Part shown: piece by piece, positions 48,901-59,300 of the stretch | Position numbering within the stretch: position 1 is the stretch's first letter | Layout: each line of letters starts with the position of its first letter | NCBI GenBank assembly: GCA_026008535.1 | Contig: BRKX01000002.1 | Span: 34,916,001-34,980,000 of the forward strand | DNA length: 64,000 nucleotides | Direction: 5' to 3' | DNA from: Perilla frutescens | Taxonomy: Eukaryota; Streptophyta; Magnoliopsida; Lamiales; Lamiaceae | Position numbers and translations under genes: made by a program | Notes under the pieces: model-generated | The model's input: only the letters and a program-made list of their open reading frames with translations | Databases searched by the model: none | What the model was told of the DNA's origin: nothing

Positions 48901-49180
48901 AATAATACGAACCCAACAAAACAAACACAAGCGTAGAAGAATCGCATCAAACTAGGGCACGAACAAAATCAAAAGATTTCTAATGAATTCAGAAAAATGA
49001 CCTTAGATTGCGAGTTCACCTGAAAACTAGAAGATCGTTGGGAATAGTAACATCAAAACTTCGAATCAGAATGAATTCAAAAAAATGACCATGGATTGCG
49101 AGTTCACGTGAAAACTAGAAGATTGTCGTGAGCAGTTAGATCCGCGAAGTCGTGTATTAGATTAAACCGCTTTGATACAA

Positions 49181-49402
49181 TGTAAATTAAACAAGAATCA
49201 TAGAACCTGTGAAGAAAGAGAGAGAAAGAGAAGAAATAGTGCATTTCAAAGGGAGTGCTCAATGGAGGCTTACAAAGTAAAGTGCAAAAAGTGAGAGGCA
49301 CAAGCTTTATGCTAACATACTTAAGAGATACATTAGGGCAACAAGTAAAAGACTAAACTACCCTTAATGATAAAATAAAAATACACACTTATATTTCCAG
49401 CA
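49181..49402 (-). repeat. LTR of the Copia element (5' LTR)
   Basis: 222 bases; ends match those of 44628-44817 with TGCTGG in place of TGTTGG at one terminus. An internal stretch around 49215-49270 is absent from, or diverged in, the partner. Confidence 0.9.
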
Positions 49403-51050
49403 TATTTAAGAGAGAGAGAGAGAGAGAGTGTGTGTGTGTGTTTAATTTTAAATCCCTTCTTGTTTTTGTTGGAAAACAATATAAGTTCCAACCAGACTTT
49501 GTGTTTTTTTGTTTGTTTGTTTGTTTGTTTTTTTTTCCTGGAAACACTTAAGCAACACAACCTTGTTTGTCTAAAGGGTGACGAGTTTAATATCATATTT
49601 AACACATAAATATAAAATAAATTTCATAGACGAACCATGGATGAGAATAAATTGTTGCCAATTTATGCTGCTGCGTTAAATTGCTTGCATTTTTGCAAAT
49701 TGAGTTAGTAGAGATGGTCTTATTTTTCCCATGCCTAGACATGAATATAAAAAAAACTTGGCTCTTATAAGAAGAATTAATGAAGTGAGCAATAAAAAAA
49801 ATGTAGTAAACGACCAAAGAGGATCCTTCCAACCATTAACTTGCAAAAACCAACAAATTAAAATATAGATAAAGTAGGATTGACGTCACATCTAAATTTT
49901 GATTTTCTTGATTTACCCGCATTTTTTTTTTCAATTTTATATTTCCGACTGATCTCATGATAATTAATGACGGATTTTTAATAGAATAATAAATACTTTT
50001 AGTGTCTGCTCCCCTTGTTTTTTTCTTATATTTCCTCTTTGTTATTTAATTTATAAATACATTTTGGTCTCATGGATTTTCATTCTTTTAATTGTTTTAC
50101 CTATGCAGTATGCACTCACAATTATCTATATTTTTGTCCCTCTTACCATTTTATTTTATTTTGTTAATTTCTACCCTTATTTTTTAACTAGGGAGAAAAA
50201 GTAAAAAAATACAAATACAAATGGCAAAGAGTTATATTCGAAAGTACAAGAAAAAAAAATATGAATGTAAGTAGAAGAGATAAAATTTATATTTTTCACT
50301 TATCTATTTATTGAAAATGTAGCAATCTTAGTCCATACCCACCCTATTGACTAAAATAAGAAGTTGGCCTCACTTTAATGCTTTTGCCCCACCTATGAAA
50401 ACACATTATATATTTAATATCATGGTTGATAGGAGTACATATCATTTGATCCCAATTTTATGTGCCAAGATTAAAATTATATAATGTTAATAATATTTTT
50501 TATAAAATTAAAATTTATTATAATATAACTAATATTTATTGTTAAAAATTAAAATTTTAAAAAATTATATACCTTAAATTTGGAATAATCAACCCCAAAA
50601 ATCAATTATATTAACTAAAAAATGAAAATTAAATATTAAAAAATAATTATAAACCTTAATTGGGTGGAATAAACCCTAAATAAAATTGTAAAATTATGCT
50701 AAACCTAAAGAAATTAAAACTGAATAAAAAATGAAAGAAAATGTAATAATTTTGAGCTTTGGTATACAGTTGGCACACACAACTTGAGACTAAAGGTTCT
50801 CAAGTGGGTTGATAGACATCTAGGACTATAATACTAATAATTTTTAATAGAATTTTAATAAATTAAGGATATTTATTTTTAATTTTTGTAAAATTATTAT
50901 GAATATATATATATATATACACTATTTTTCTTTATTTATTCCGATACATGCTTTTGCCTAGTATTCATCAGTTTTTTTTCTAAAAAATGTATCTATTCAA
51001 TTTCTTTTAGTTGGTTCTATTTTTTATTTTATTTTTTGAAAACGGTATTT
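49403..51050. other. AT-rich spacer with microsatellite and dispersed repeat copy 2
   Basis: A (GA)n(TG)n microsatellite lies at about 49409-49441. The segment 50470-50720 is the reverse complement of the repeat at 40100-40330. No gene seen. Confidence 0.6.
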
Positions 51051-51265
51051 ATTCATTTTGGGGCACATTTGTGTGAGATCGTCTAACGGGTCTCTTAAGT
51101 TAGACGGATCTCCACCCGATCCGGCCATATATATATATCAAAAAAAAAAATCAGCTTATCTCTCTCTCTAAGTTGCCATAATCAAATCACCTCTTCTCTA
51201 GTTCCCGATTTTTCTTCCTCTTCTCCCCCTCTCTTCACTGCCGATTGCAAAAAGCTAGAGAGACG

Positions 51266-51550
51266 ATGAAACGAGAGGCTACGAATCAAGAGAATTTCTC
51301 GAGCAACGGCAGCTGCAGCTCCTCCAGCAAAGCTGCGCTGATTTGATCCTCGGCCTCAATCCGATGCCGGATTTCAACGCCTTCCTCGAATCGTCCGCCA
51401 ATTGAACGGTGTCGGATTCAGATCTCGCCGCCATCCCGGAGAAGTCGTGAGCAGAGCGCCGCCGGTGAAGAAATTGAAACTCTCGCTGGCTCGGCCTGTC
51501 GTCCTGGTTGACTCGCAGGAGAACGGGATTAGGTTGGTTCATTCATTTCT
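51266..51550 (+). pseudogene. Captured fragment of a DELLA (GRAS) gene
   Basis: Three pieces in three reading frames recall a DELLA protein in the correct order. The N-terminus at 51266 reads MKREATNQENFSSNGSCSSS. The middle piece from 51340 reads LNPMPDFNAFLESSAN, stop, then VSDSDLAAIPEKS, stop. The piece around 51460-51545 reads PPVKKLKLSLARPVVLVDSQENGIRLVHS; PVVLVDSQENGIRLVH is the hallmark opening of the DELLA GRAS domain. The DELLA/TVHYNP motifs themselves are missing between the first and second pieces, and the GRAS domain stops after about 15 residues. DELLA proteins repress gibberellin responses; this piece cannot make one. A pyrimidine-rich leader-like stretch (51150-51240) may have been captured too. 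GC content is far above that of the surrounding DNA. Confidence 0.85.
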
Positions 51551-51599
51551 CACCCATCCGTCGACTCTTATTTCATCGGAGATCTTGTAAGTGTTTCTG

Positions 51600-52850
51600 G
51601 ATTCTGAAATAATTCCTAGTTTATATTGATGTAGATGTTGAATTGTTCATTGATTATGTTTCTAATTTTGAGGTGAATTCTGTGATTTTTTGTTTTGGAG
51701 ATTAATGATTTTGCTGTGTTGAGTTTCATTTGTTGGTTGGATTGAATTCGAATAGGATGAAGCATTAATGAAGTAATATATTATTTGATAATTGTAGAGA
51801 AACGATAGTAAAATTGTAGCTAAGAATGATTTTTTGGGAGAATCTGAGAGGAAAAGAAAAGGCTTGTGATATTGGTTACTGAAGAGACAAAAGCAAATAG
51901 CGGTTTTGTAACTGAAAAGTGAGAGAAAATGAGCTGAATTCCTGCATCCATTACACACAAAAACACACAGTATTTGTTACACCCCTTCAAAGCTGTTAGA
52001 CAGACTTGCAATACACATTTAAGGAGAGATAGAGTGAGAGGGAGGGGAGATAGGGATGCATTAAAAGAGGGGATTAAGTAGTTTTTATATGTGAATGAGG
52101 ATCTATAATAACAGATGAGTTTTGCTTGGATTATTGATGATGATGTTAAACGGGATAGGTTGAAGTGTGGAAAAGGAGGTCTCTCTCTTTCTCTTTCTTC
52201 TTCAAGCATCAAGATTTTATTTTTGTTTATTGATCTCTCTTTATACATCACTAGTTGAAGTTTCAGTGACCCTTTTTCTCTTTCTTCTCAATTTCTATTT
52301 TTTGGTGCTTTCGCTCTATTCCGTGAGCTTTGAATGGCGCATGGGCTGATAAGGGAAGGTTCTCATGAAAGAGGTGAGGAAAATGTTTCATCTTTTTTGG
52401 GTTTTTAGAATTTTAATTTTCTTAAAGTGTTGGGACACAAAAAAAGAAAGGCTTGATAAATTTCATTTTTATACTATTCCGCTCCTAAGTTAGCATTGTT
52501 TCTGATAGAGTAAGAAATGATGAATGCTTGTTTGATTGCATGTTCTGTTGTAGTATGATTTTAGTTCTGAGTAGACATGGAAGTTTACGATTTTGCCGTG
52601 TTGAGTTTCATTTCATTTATTGGTTGGATGAATTTGAATTGGATGAAGCATTAATGAAGTAATGTTACTTGATGTAGCTCTACGTTTTTTTAGTGCGTAT
52701 ATGGAGATTTGTGTTGTTTTGAGTAATTCTTAGATCTATTTTGGGTTTTGAATTTATAGCAGATCTGTTGTACAAGTGCGTTGAAGATGCCATTGTTGGT
52801 CTTATAAGGTGGAAGGTCTTGTAAGGTGGAAGATCAAGACCGTGTTGAAG
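51600..52850. other. Pack-MULE interior between DELLA fragment and minisatellite
   Basis: No gene recognised. The words GTTGAGTTTCATTT...TTGGTTGGATTGAATT...GGATGAAGCATTAATGAAGTAAT occur twice (about 51718-51780 and 52598-52665), an internal duplication. Confidence 0.6.
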
Positions 52851-52854
52851 ATTT

Positions 52855-54430
52855 TTAATGATACTTTTATTTGTAATTAGTGTTACTTTCTTTTGTAATT
52901 AATGATACTTTATTTTGTAATCAATAATATTTTTCTCTATGATAATGAAATAAATTTTTTTTACTCAAGAATGAGTTTTTATTGTATTCATAGACCCGAT
53001 TCTCAATTTGAGATTATGTTAAACTGACACTTTTCTTTCTAATTAGTGATACTTTCTTCTGCAATTAGTGATACTTTTCTTTCTAATTAGTGATACTTTT
53101 CTTCTAATTAGTGATACTTTCTTCTGCAATTAGTGATACTTTTCTTTCTCATTAGTGATACTTTCTTCTGCAATTAGTGATACTTTCTTCCGCAATTAGT
53201 GATACTTTTCTTCAATTAGTGATACTTTCTTCTGCAATTAGTGATACTTTTTTCCATAGTAATGAGACTCCACTTCACATGTAATGATACTTAACCCCAT
53301 AAATAATGATACTCATATGTGAGCTAATAATACTTCACCTCATAAATAATGATAATACTCCACTAATTTCTAATGACATTTATCTATTCTTGATTCGATA
53401 GTTAATGTTTAATCATCAATAATATCATATTATACTCCACTTCCGAGTTAATGATACATGATACTTCATCCGTAATTAATGATACTTCACATCACAGTTA
53501 ATGATACTTTACCGGATATATATATAATGATACTTCACTTAATAGTTAATGATATTTTGTCAGATTTATATCTAATGATACTTAAATTCATAGTTAATGA
53601 TAATCCATTTTATAGTTAATATTACTGATGCATCTTGTTATTGGTTTGATAATTAATGTTTAATTATCCTCAGAGCTACTGATACTTCATATCATAGATA
53701 ATGATACTTTACCTTATAACTAATGATACTTCTTTTTTTGGTTCAATAATTAGTCAACCGCCAGAAATATATATATATATATATATATTTTAAAATAAAA
53801 ATATACCCTAAAATGGAATTAGTGAACCCTAAAATTGAATTGAATTAATTTTTTTTAAATAAAATTTATTTTTTTATCTAGCGTCTCGCGCAGTGCACTC
53901 ACTCGATAATTATTTTTTTTGAAATAAATATATAACCTAAAATAAAATTTAATTAATTTACCTCATAATTAATTATATTTCACCTCATATTTAATAATAC
54001 TCCACTTTACAGCTAATGATACCCCACCTCTGGTTTAATGATATTTTACGTCAAAATTAATGAGATAATTAATGATACTTTACTTCATAGGTAACACTTC
54101 ACTTTATAATTAATGATACTCCATTTCTTAGTTAATGACACTTCACTTCATAGCTAATGATACTTCTATACTTTTTTTTTATCAATGATTAGTGTTAATC
54201 ATCGACATTTCACCTATTATATTTCTATGTGCTTGGTTCAACAATTAATATTTAATTAACAATAATATCATAAAATATTTTATCAACAAGTTAATGATAT
54301 TTAATTCCATAGTTAATGATACTTTACCTTATAACTAATGATACTTCTTTTAAATAATAATAAATTCATATATAATACTAAATGATACTTTTCTTTAAAT
54401 TAAATAACACTTTTATACTAAATGATACTT
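52855..54430. repeat. Degenerate minisatellite of GTGATACTTT / AATGATACTT units
   Basis: From about 53035 to 53250 units of 20-23 bases (AATTAGTGATACTTTTCTTT and CTTCTGCAATTAGTGATACTTT) are nearly tandem. They then spread out as TTAATGATACTTCAC-type words to about 54430. Tens of copies in one orientation. No coding capacity. Confidence 0.9.
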
Positions 54431-55970
54431 TACCATCCTAATCGTAAAACCCCTAAAAAATCTTTTTACAAAACTTTTAAATCACAAAAAATAATAATTA
54501 ATATTTAACTCCATCATATAAACATTGTAACAACATTCACATAATCCACATAATTCAAGTAACAAATTCACCTCTATCCACAAACTATATAGAAACTGCT
54601 CAAATGTAAAAGAACTTTGGCATCTCCATTGTTGCTTATCTGTTTCATTTTTTAGTTTTTTTTAACAAATTGAAAGACCTATTTTCTATATCTTCTGCTC
54701 CATAAGCTTCTTTAACTCAAATTTTTGTGACTTTCTTGTTGCCACGTCAATCCTCATGCTAAAAATATGCATATTAGAAATCTTCGAATAAATAAATGAA
54801 AAGTATAAGTAAACAAATCTCAGAAAGTCACAAATACCAATATATTCAACACCACCAATAACATCTTCCTAAAAGTATTATGTAACTAAAATCAATAATC
54901 AATCTCATCTCTCTACAACTATCCAACTAATTGAACCATTCCGGAGAAAATAAGGCATGTAGATATATATCAGGAATTTCATTTTATATCCACACATAGA
55001 ACAACCCATGAACCCAATAGATATACAAGTAAAAACATACATGATGACTTCTTAATCCAATCACTGGCTCTAAAACTACACAACACTCATCTTCTCTTGC
55101 ACAAGTCCAACAATTGCAATGCCTTAATACTTAAAAATTTATGCTATAATTTTCACAAGGGCCATAAATAAACATCCAAAGTTAAAAGAAACTCCAAGAA
55201 CAGAACACACTGCATATTAATGATGAGGTAACCATAGTTGCTCCACCCATCAATTGCAGTGTGTTGCACATGCAGTAGCCTTGATAATTACTTCATCTCT
55301 AATTTTATCTTTCTACTCAAGCTCATATTAATTAATTAATACAATAATAAAATAAACTCACTAAGGGTTGTGAGAGCCTGAAATCCTTTGAAATCAGTAA
55401 ACAAATTGCAAAATTAGTGCAAAATTGTAAATTAGGAAGAAACATATGTTGTGTTTTAATTTGCATGCAGAGGACTACTCTAAACACTTCATATACACTT
55501 TATTAACATCAACATATGAGTATCTCTGAAATAAAATCGATGCGAGAATATGGATAATAGAGAAATCGATAAATAGAATTCTAATCACCATTGCATCACA
55601 CAAAAAACTAACAGCAAACAAAGAGAAGGTAGCACTTACGAAGTCAAACACCTACAGGTTGTCTTTCAGATAGATTCAGAATTAGAACTTCGACACTCGT
55701 GGTGGAATTCAAATTATGATGAAATTATTTGACTTTGAATTGACAAAAACAAACAAAGTAGGGTTTTCGGTTTGGAAAGACTGAACAATATGCTGAAGAA
55801 TCGCGCCAAACAAGTAAGAGATAAATCACAAATTGAAGAACTAGGTTTTAATTTGGGGAAATCTCCCTGAATTTTTTTCTCTCGCTTTTACCTATTACTG
55901 GATTTCTGATTTTTTTTATTTTATTATTCCTCTTTTATATTTTAAATACCGGGTCAAAGATGAGTAATGT
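54431..55970. other. Pack-MULE right interior, nothing recognised
   Basis: AT-rich, no gene. The part 55600-55930 has a slightly richer composition and reads like a transcribed leader on the minus strand, but no coding exon could be supported. Confidence 0.5.
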
Positions 55971-56045
55971 GGATTCGGGTATGGAGATCCGTCTAACGGA
56001 AGTGACTCATTAGACAGTGTCATGCAAATTTTTATGATTCATTTT

Positions 56046-56342
56046 TAGTAGCCCGTAAAATCACCCAATTATATATATTATGGGGAGATTTGATCACCAT
56101 CCTTATCCTGCTATCCAGTTTTTAATATTATTTTTTCACCAATTTCTTTATTTTATTTTTTTTCTTTCTTTAAATGTCGTCAACATCATTGGCTTCTCCG
56201 AACACAGAACAACTCTTTAAGTGAACCTCGGAAAACAGGAAAAGCTCGTTTCTTGAAAATTACCGAAACCAACTCTTTTTTTTTTTTTTTTTAACTTGTT
56301 TTTCAAGAATTGAGATTTATCAGGCTAGAAAACTGGTGAAAG
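56046..56342 (+). promoter_or_regulatory. Short remaining promoter and leader of IBR3
   Basis: Only 297 bases lie between the target duplication of the Pack-MULE and the IBR3 ATG. The segment has pyrimidine-rich stretches (TTTTTTTCTTTCTTT near 56157-56171) and a T-tract at about 56277-56292. No clear TATA box. Confidence 0.5.
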
Positions 56343-59300
56343 ATGGCAACTCGGACATCGGAACTAGTGGGTCGGGTCGACCCGGCTCAGAGCTTCGACG
56401 TTGATGCTTTGCTTCTTTATGCGATTGCGATTGTTGATGGGTTTCCTCAGCGTCCTTCAAAGTTCATTGTTTCTCAGGTTTTTTTTTTCCCTTAATTTTA
56501 TTTGACGTTTTGGATTCTATTGCGTGTGTACTGAGAAACTGATTCTACTAGAGTAGGATATTTGATGAATTTGGTTTGATCTTACATAATTCAATTTGTT
56601 GTTTGCTAAAAAGTTGTTATCTTTTGTATTTTTTTGGGAATGAATGTTGATATTGTGGTCGGATCAAGAGCTGATGATTGCTGTACCTTTGTAGTCAATG
56701 CATAATTAGAACACTGATTTTTGTGGTTGTACTTCAAAAGTTGCAAATAGTTTGGGTTTAGCTGTAATAAAATGATCAAATTCGCACTTGAAAAAGAAAG
56801 GTCTTTGCTTTGGTAAATTGAGAATACTTGAGAAGAAAAGGATAGGAGGTTATACATAGATATATTCACATTCTCTATTTTTAAGTTTGTTTAGCTAATA
56901 AAAGTGGAAAGATGAAAGATGTTTAGCATAGCAACTATCAAGATATATAAAATCAGAGGACTGATAATTGGAAATCCTAAAATTTTGAATACGAATCTGA
57001 AGCATTTTTTCTGGTTGGAAGCTAATTCTTACCCACCTTAAGTCTATATGACGTGCTGAGTGAATTGGAAGTGTATCCCAATTCAGCCTTTTGTAGTATG
57101 ATGTGCTGAAGCACTCTATTCTTGGTAGGCCATGCCACTTTAGGAAATGATTGCAAGCTTTCTGTCACATTCTTGTTTAAGCATGCTGTAAATTTGGTCA
57201 TTGTCATGGTTGTCCAGGATCACATATATATATAAACCTAAAGATTGTTCCATGCGAAGACTTTTTTGTTTGGGAAGTTGGTGTGGTTGTATTGGCTTTT
57301 GATTATTTTGGGAAGCTCATGTGTTGAAATGGTTTCTTTATAAAACTTATGTATGCAGAGTTTATTATGAGTGTAGCTTTTTACCTCTGTATTTCAAATT
57401 CAGTTTGGGCATGGTCAGTCAAATCCTACATTTCTTCTGGAAGTTCACAGTGGGCATTTGAAGAAGTGTTATGTGTTGAGAAAAAAACCTCCGGGAAAAT
57501 TACTTGAATCTGCACATGCTGTTGAAAGAGAGTTTCAGGTTCTATTCCTATTTTTCTCTCTCTATGGCAAACAGGAATAAGTATTGTAATTACCTGGAAT
57601 TCCATTTTTAGCTTCAAATATTTCTAATATTTTTCCTTTCAACTGGCCCTTCTTAATTTGGTGAATCATTTGGCACACTGCAGGTATTGAATGCCTTAGG
57701 TACTCACACATTGGTTCCAGTTCCTAAAGTTTACTGCTTGTGTACTGACCCAAGTGTTATCGGGACCACATTTTACATTATGGAGTACCTGGAGGGACGT
57801 ATATTTATCGACCCCATGCTCCCAGTATGAGTTTCACACTTTCTGATACCATCTTTCTGGTTTTCTTGTAAATTAAAACTCCATTGGATGATATGTTGTT
57901 TCCTAAAGGCAATTCAGTAGGGAGATCTAATTATTTCGTTACACATTGTTTAGAATGTAGAACCTAGGCAAAGGCGTGCAATATATCATGCAACTGCCAA
58001 AGCTTTGGCATCTCTTCATTCTACTGATGTCGATGCCATCGGTCTGCGCAGCTATGGGAAACCGAATAATTACTGTAAACGGCAGGTAGGCAATTTGTTT
58101 CTCTCAAGCAGATATTTTGCTCATCTACTTTCTTACTGTACTGTCAATTTTTTAGATGACTTTGTGTGCCTTTTGAACTTGTATTGCTTGAAATTTCCAG
58201 TAGTTTTACATAGATTTTTATGCTACAACAATCTAATGAAATCCTTCAACTTCCTTAGGTGGAGAGATGGGCCAGACAGTATCTTGTTTCTACTGGTGAG
58301 GGCAAGTCTAACAGAAATCCGCGAATGGTAGAACTTGCTGATTGGTTGCGTCAGCATATTCCTCCTGAAGATTCTTCAGGAGCAGCGGCAGGTTTAGTTC
58401 ATGGTGACTTTCGCATTGACAATGTTGTCTTCCATCCCACTGAGGTCAGTATTTACCGAATTTTTTTATATGCCTTGATATGCACTGATTATTCTATAAT
58501 GTCATCTGATTCCACTACCTAGTGCATGCACACGCAAAAGCTCAGTTTTTCATTTTGCTGCTTATTATCTCAGGATAGAGTGATTGGCATCCTTGACTGG
58601 GAACTATCGACCCTAGGCAATCAAATGTGTGATGTTGCATACAGCTGCTTGGTAAGCATGTGTGTTGCAGCTCTTATGACTCCTTTGTGTGTTTGCTATT
58701 CAACCTTTTGAAACTCTGCTTTCCGATAAAAACAGGATTATAATACTTAAGTCCTGTAAATAATTGCACATGTTTGATGCTTATTTGTTCTATGTCATGT
58801 CAGCATTACATTGTGGATATTTCTCTGGACAAAGTAGGAAAGAATGGAGGTCTTGAATTTACTGGAATACCTGAAGGGATTCCTTCACTGGCAGAGTATC
58901 TGGTGGAATATTGTGCCGTTACTGTAAGTACTACTTGATGATTTTCTGAATTTTTACTTTGCTTACAATAGTCAATACAGGAAGGAGTCAAGCAATCTCA
59001 TGTTTGATGTTTCACAAGTGAGTCTGGCTAGTTTGTAATAAATTTTATTAAAGCAACTTCAGAAAGACTTGTGCCTTAACGGGACGAACAAGTCAAAATC
59101 TATTGGTTCCTGCTGGGTTTGACTTGAGAAATTTGCTTAGCATCATAATCCGCTCTATGGCAATATTATCGATAGTTGCCTCAGGTAGTGGATCAGAATA
59201 GCATATCTTGTCCTATTCAACTGAAATAAATAGCTCAATTAGAAAAAATTGCGGATTTCATAAATTAGGTTTTAGTTCATTGTTTTTAAGTAGTATTCTT

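Larger units (their letters stand above)
44628..49402 (-). mobile_element. Degenerate Ty1/Copia-type LTR retrotransposon, 4775 bp
   Basis: Short LTRs (44628-44817 and 49181-49402) face the same way. On the minus strand the sequence just after the right LTR, TTGTATCAAAGCGG, resembles the initiator-Met tRNA primer site TGGTATCAGAGC. A purine-rich tract (TTGAGAGAGGT) precedes the left LTR. Flanks GATTT and TATTT differ at one base. The order gag, protease, integrase, reverse transcriptase, RNase H is that of Copia. Confidence 0.92.
51060..56036. mobile_element. Mutator-like element of Pack-MULE type, 4977 bp
   Basis: The left end (51060-51122) and the reverse complement of the right end (55971-56036) align over about 60 bases: both contain ATTTG at the same offset, GTCTAA, then GTTAGACGGATCTCCA (left TTAGACGGATCTCCACCCG, right TTAGACGGATCTCCATACCCG). 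A perfect 9-bp direct repeat, ATTCATTTT, sits exactly outside both ends (51051-51059 and 56037-56045), the length diagnostic of the Mutator superfamily. No transposase is visible inside. The interior carries a DELLA gene fragment and a long minisatellite, so it is a non-autonomous, gene-capturing element. Confidence 0.9.

Noticed and set aside
52855..54430. Regular repeats that could be mistaken for a CRISPR array
   Set aside because: Units are short, variable in length and nearly contiguous, with no unique spacers, and lie in plant nuclear DNA inside a Mutator-type element.
58005..58331. Frame of 108 codons in the IBR3 gene
   Set aside because: It reads through intron 4; the conserved exons 57954-58085 and 58259-58444 account for its meaningful parts.
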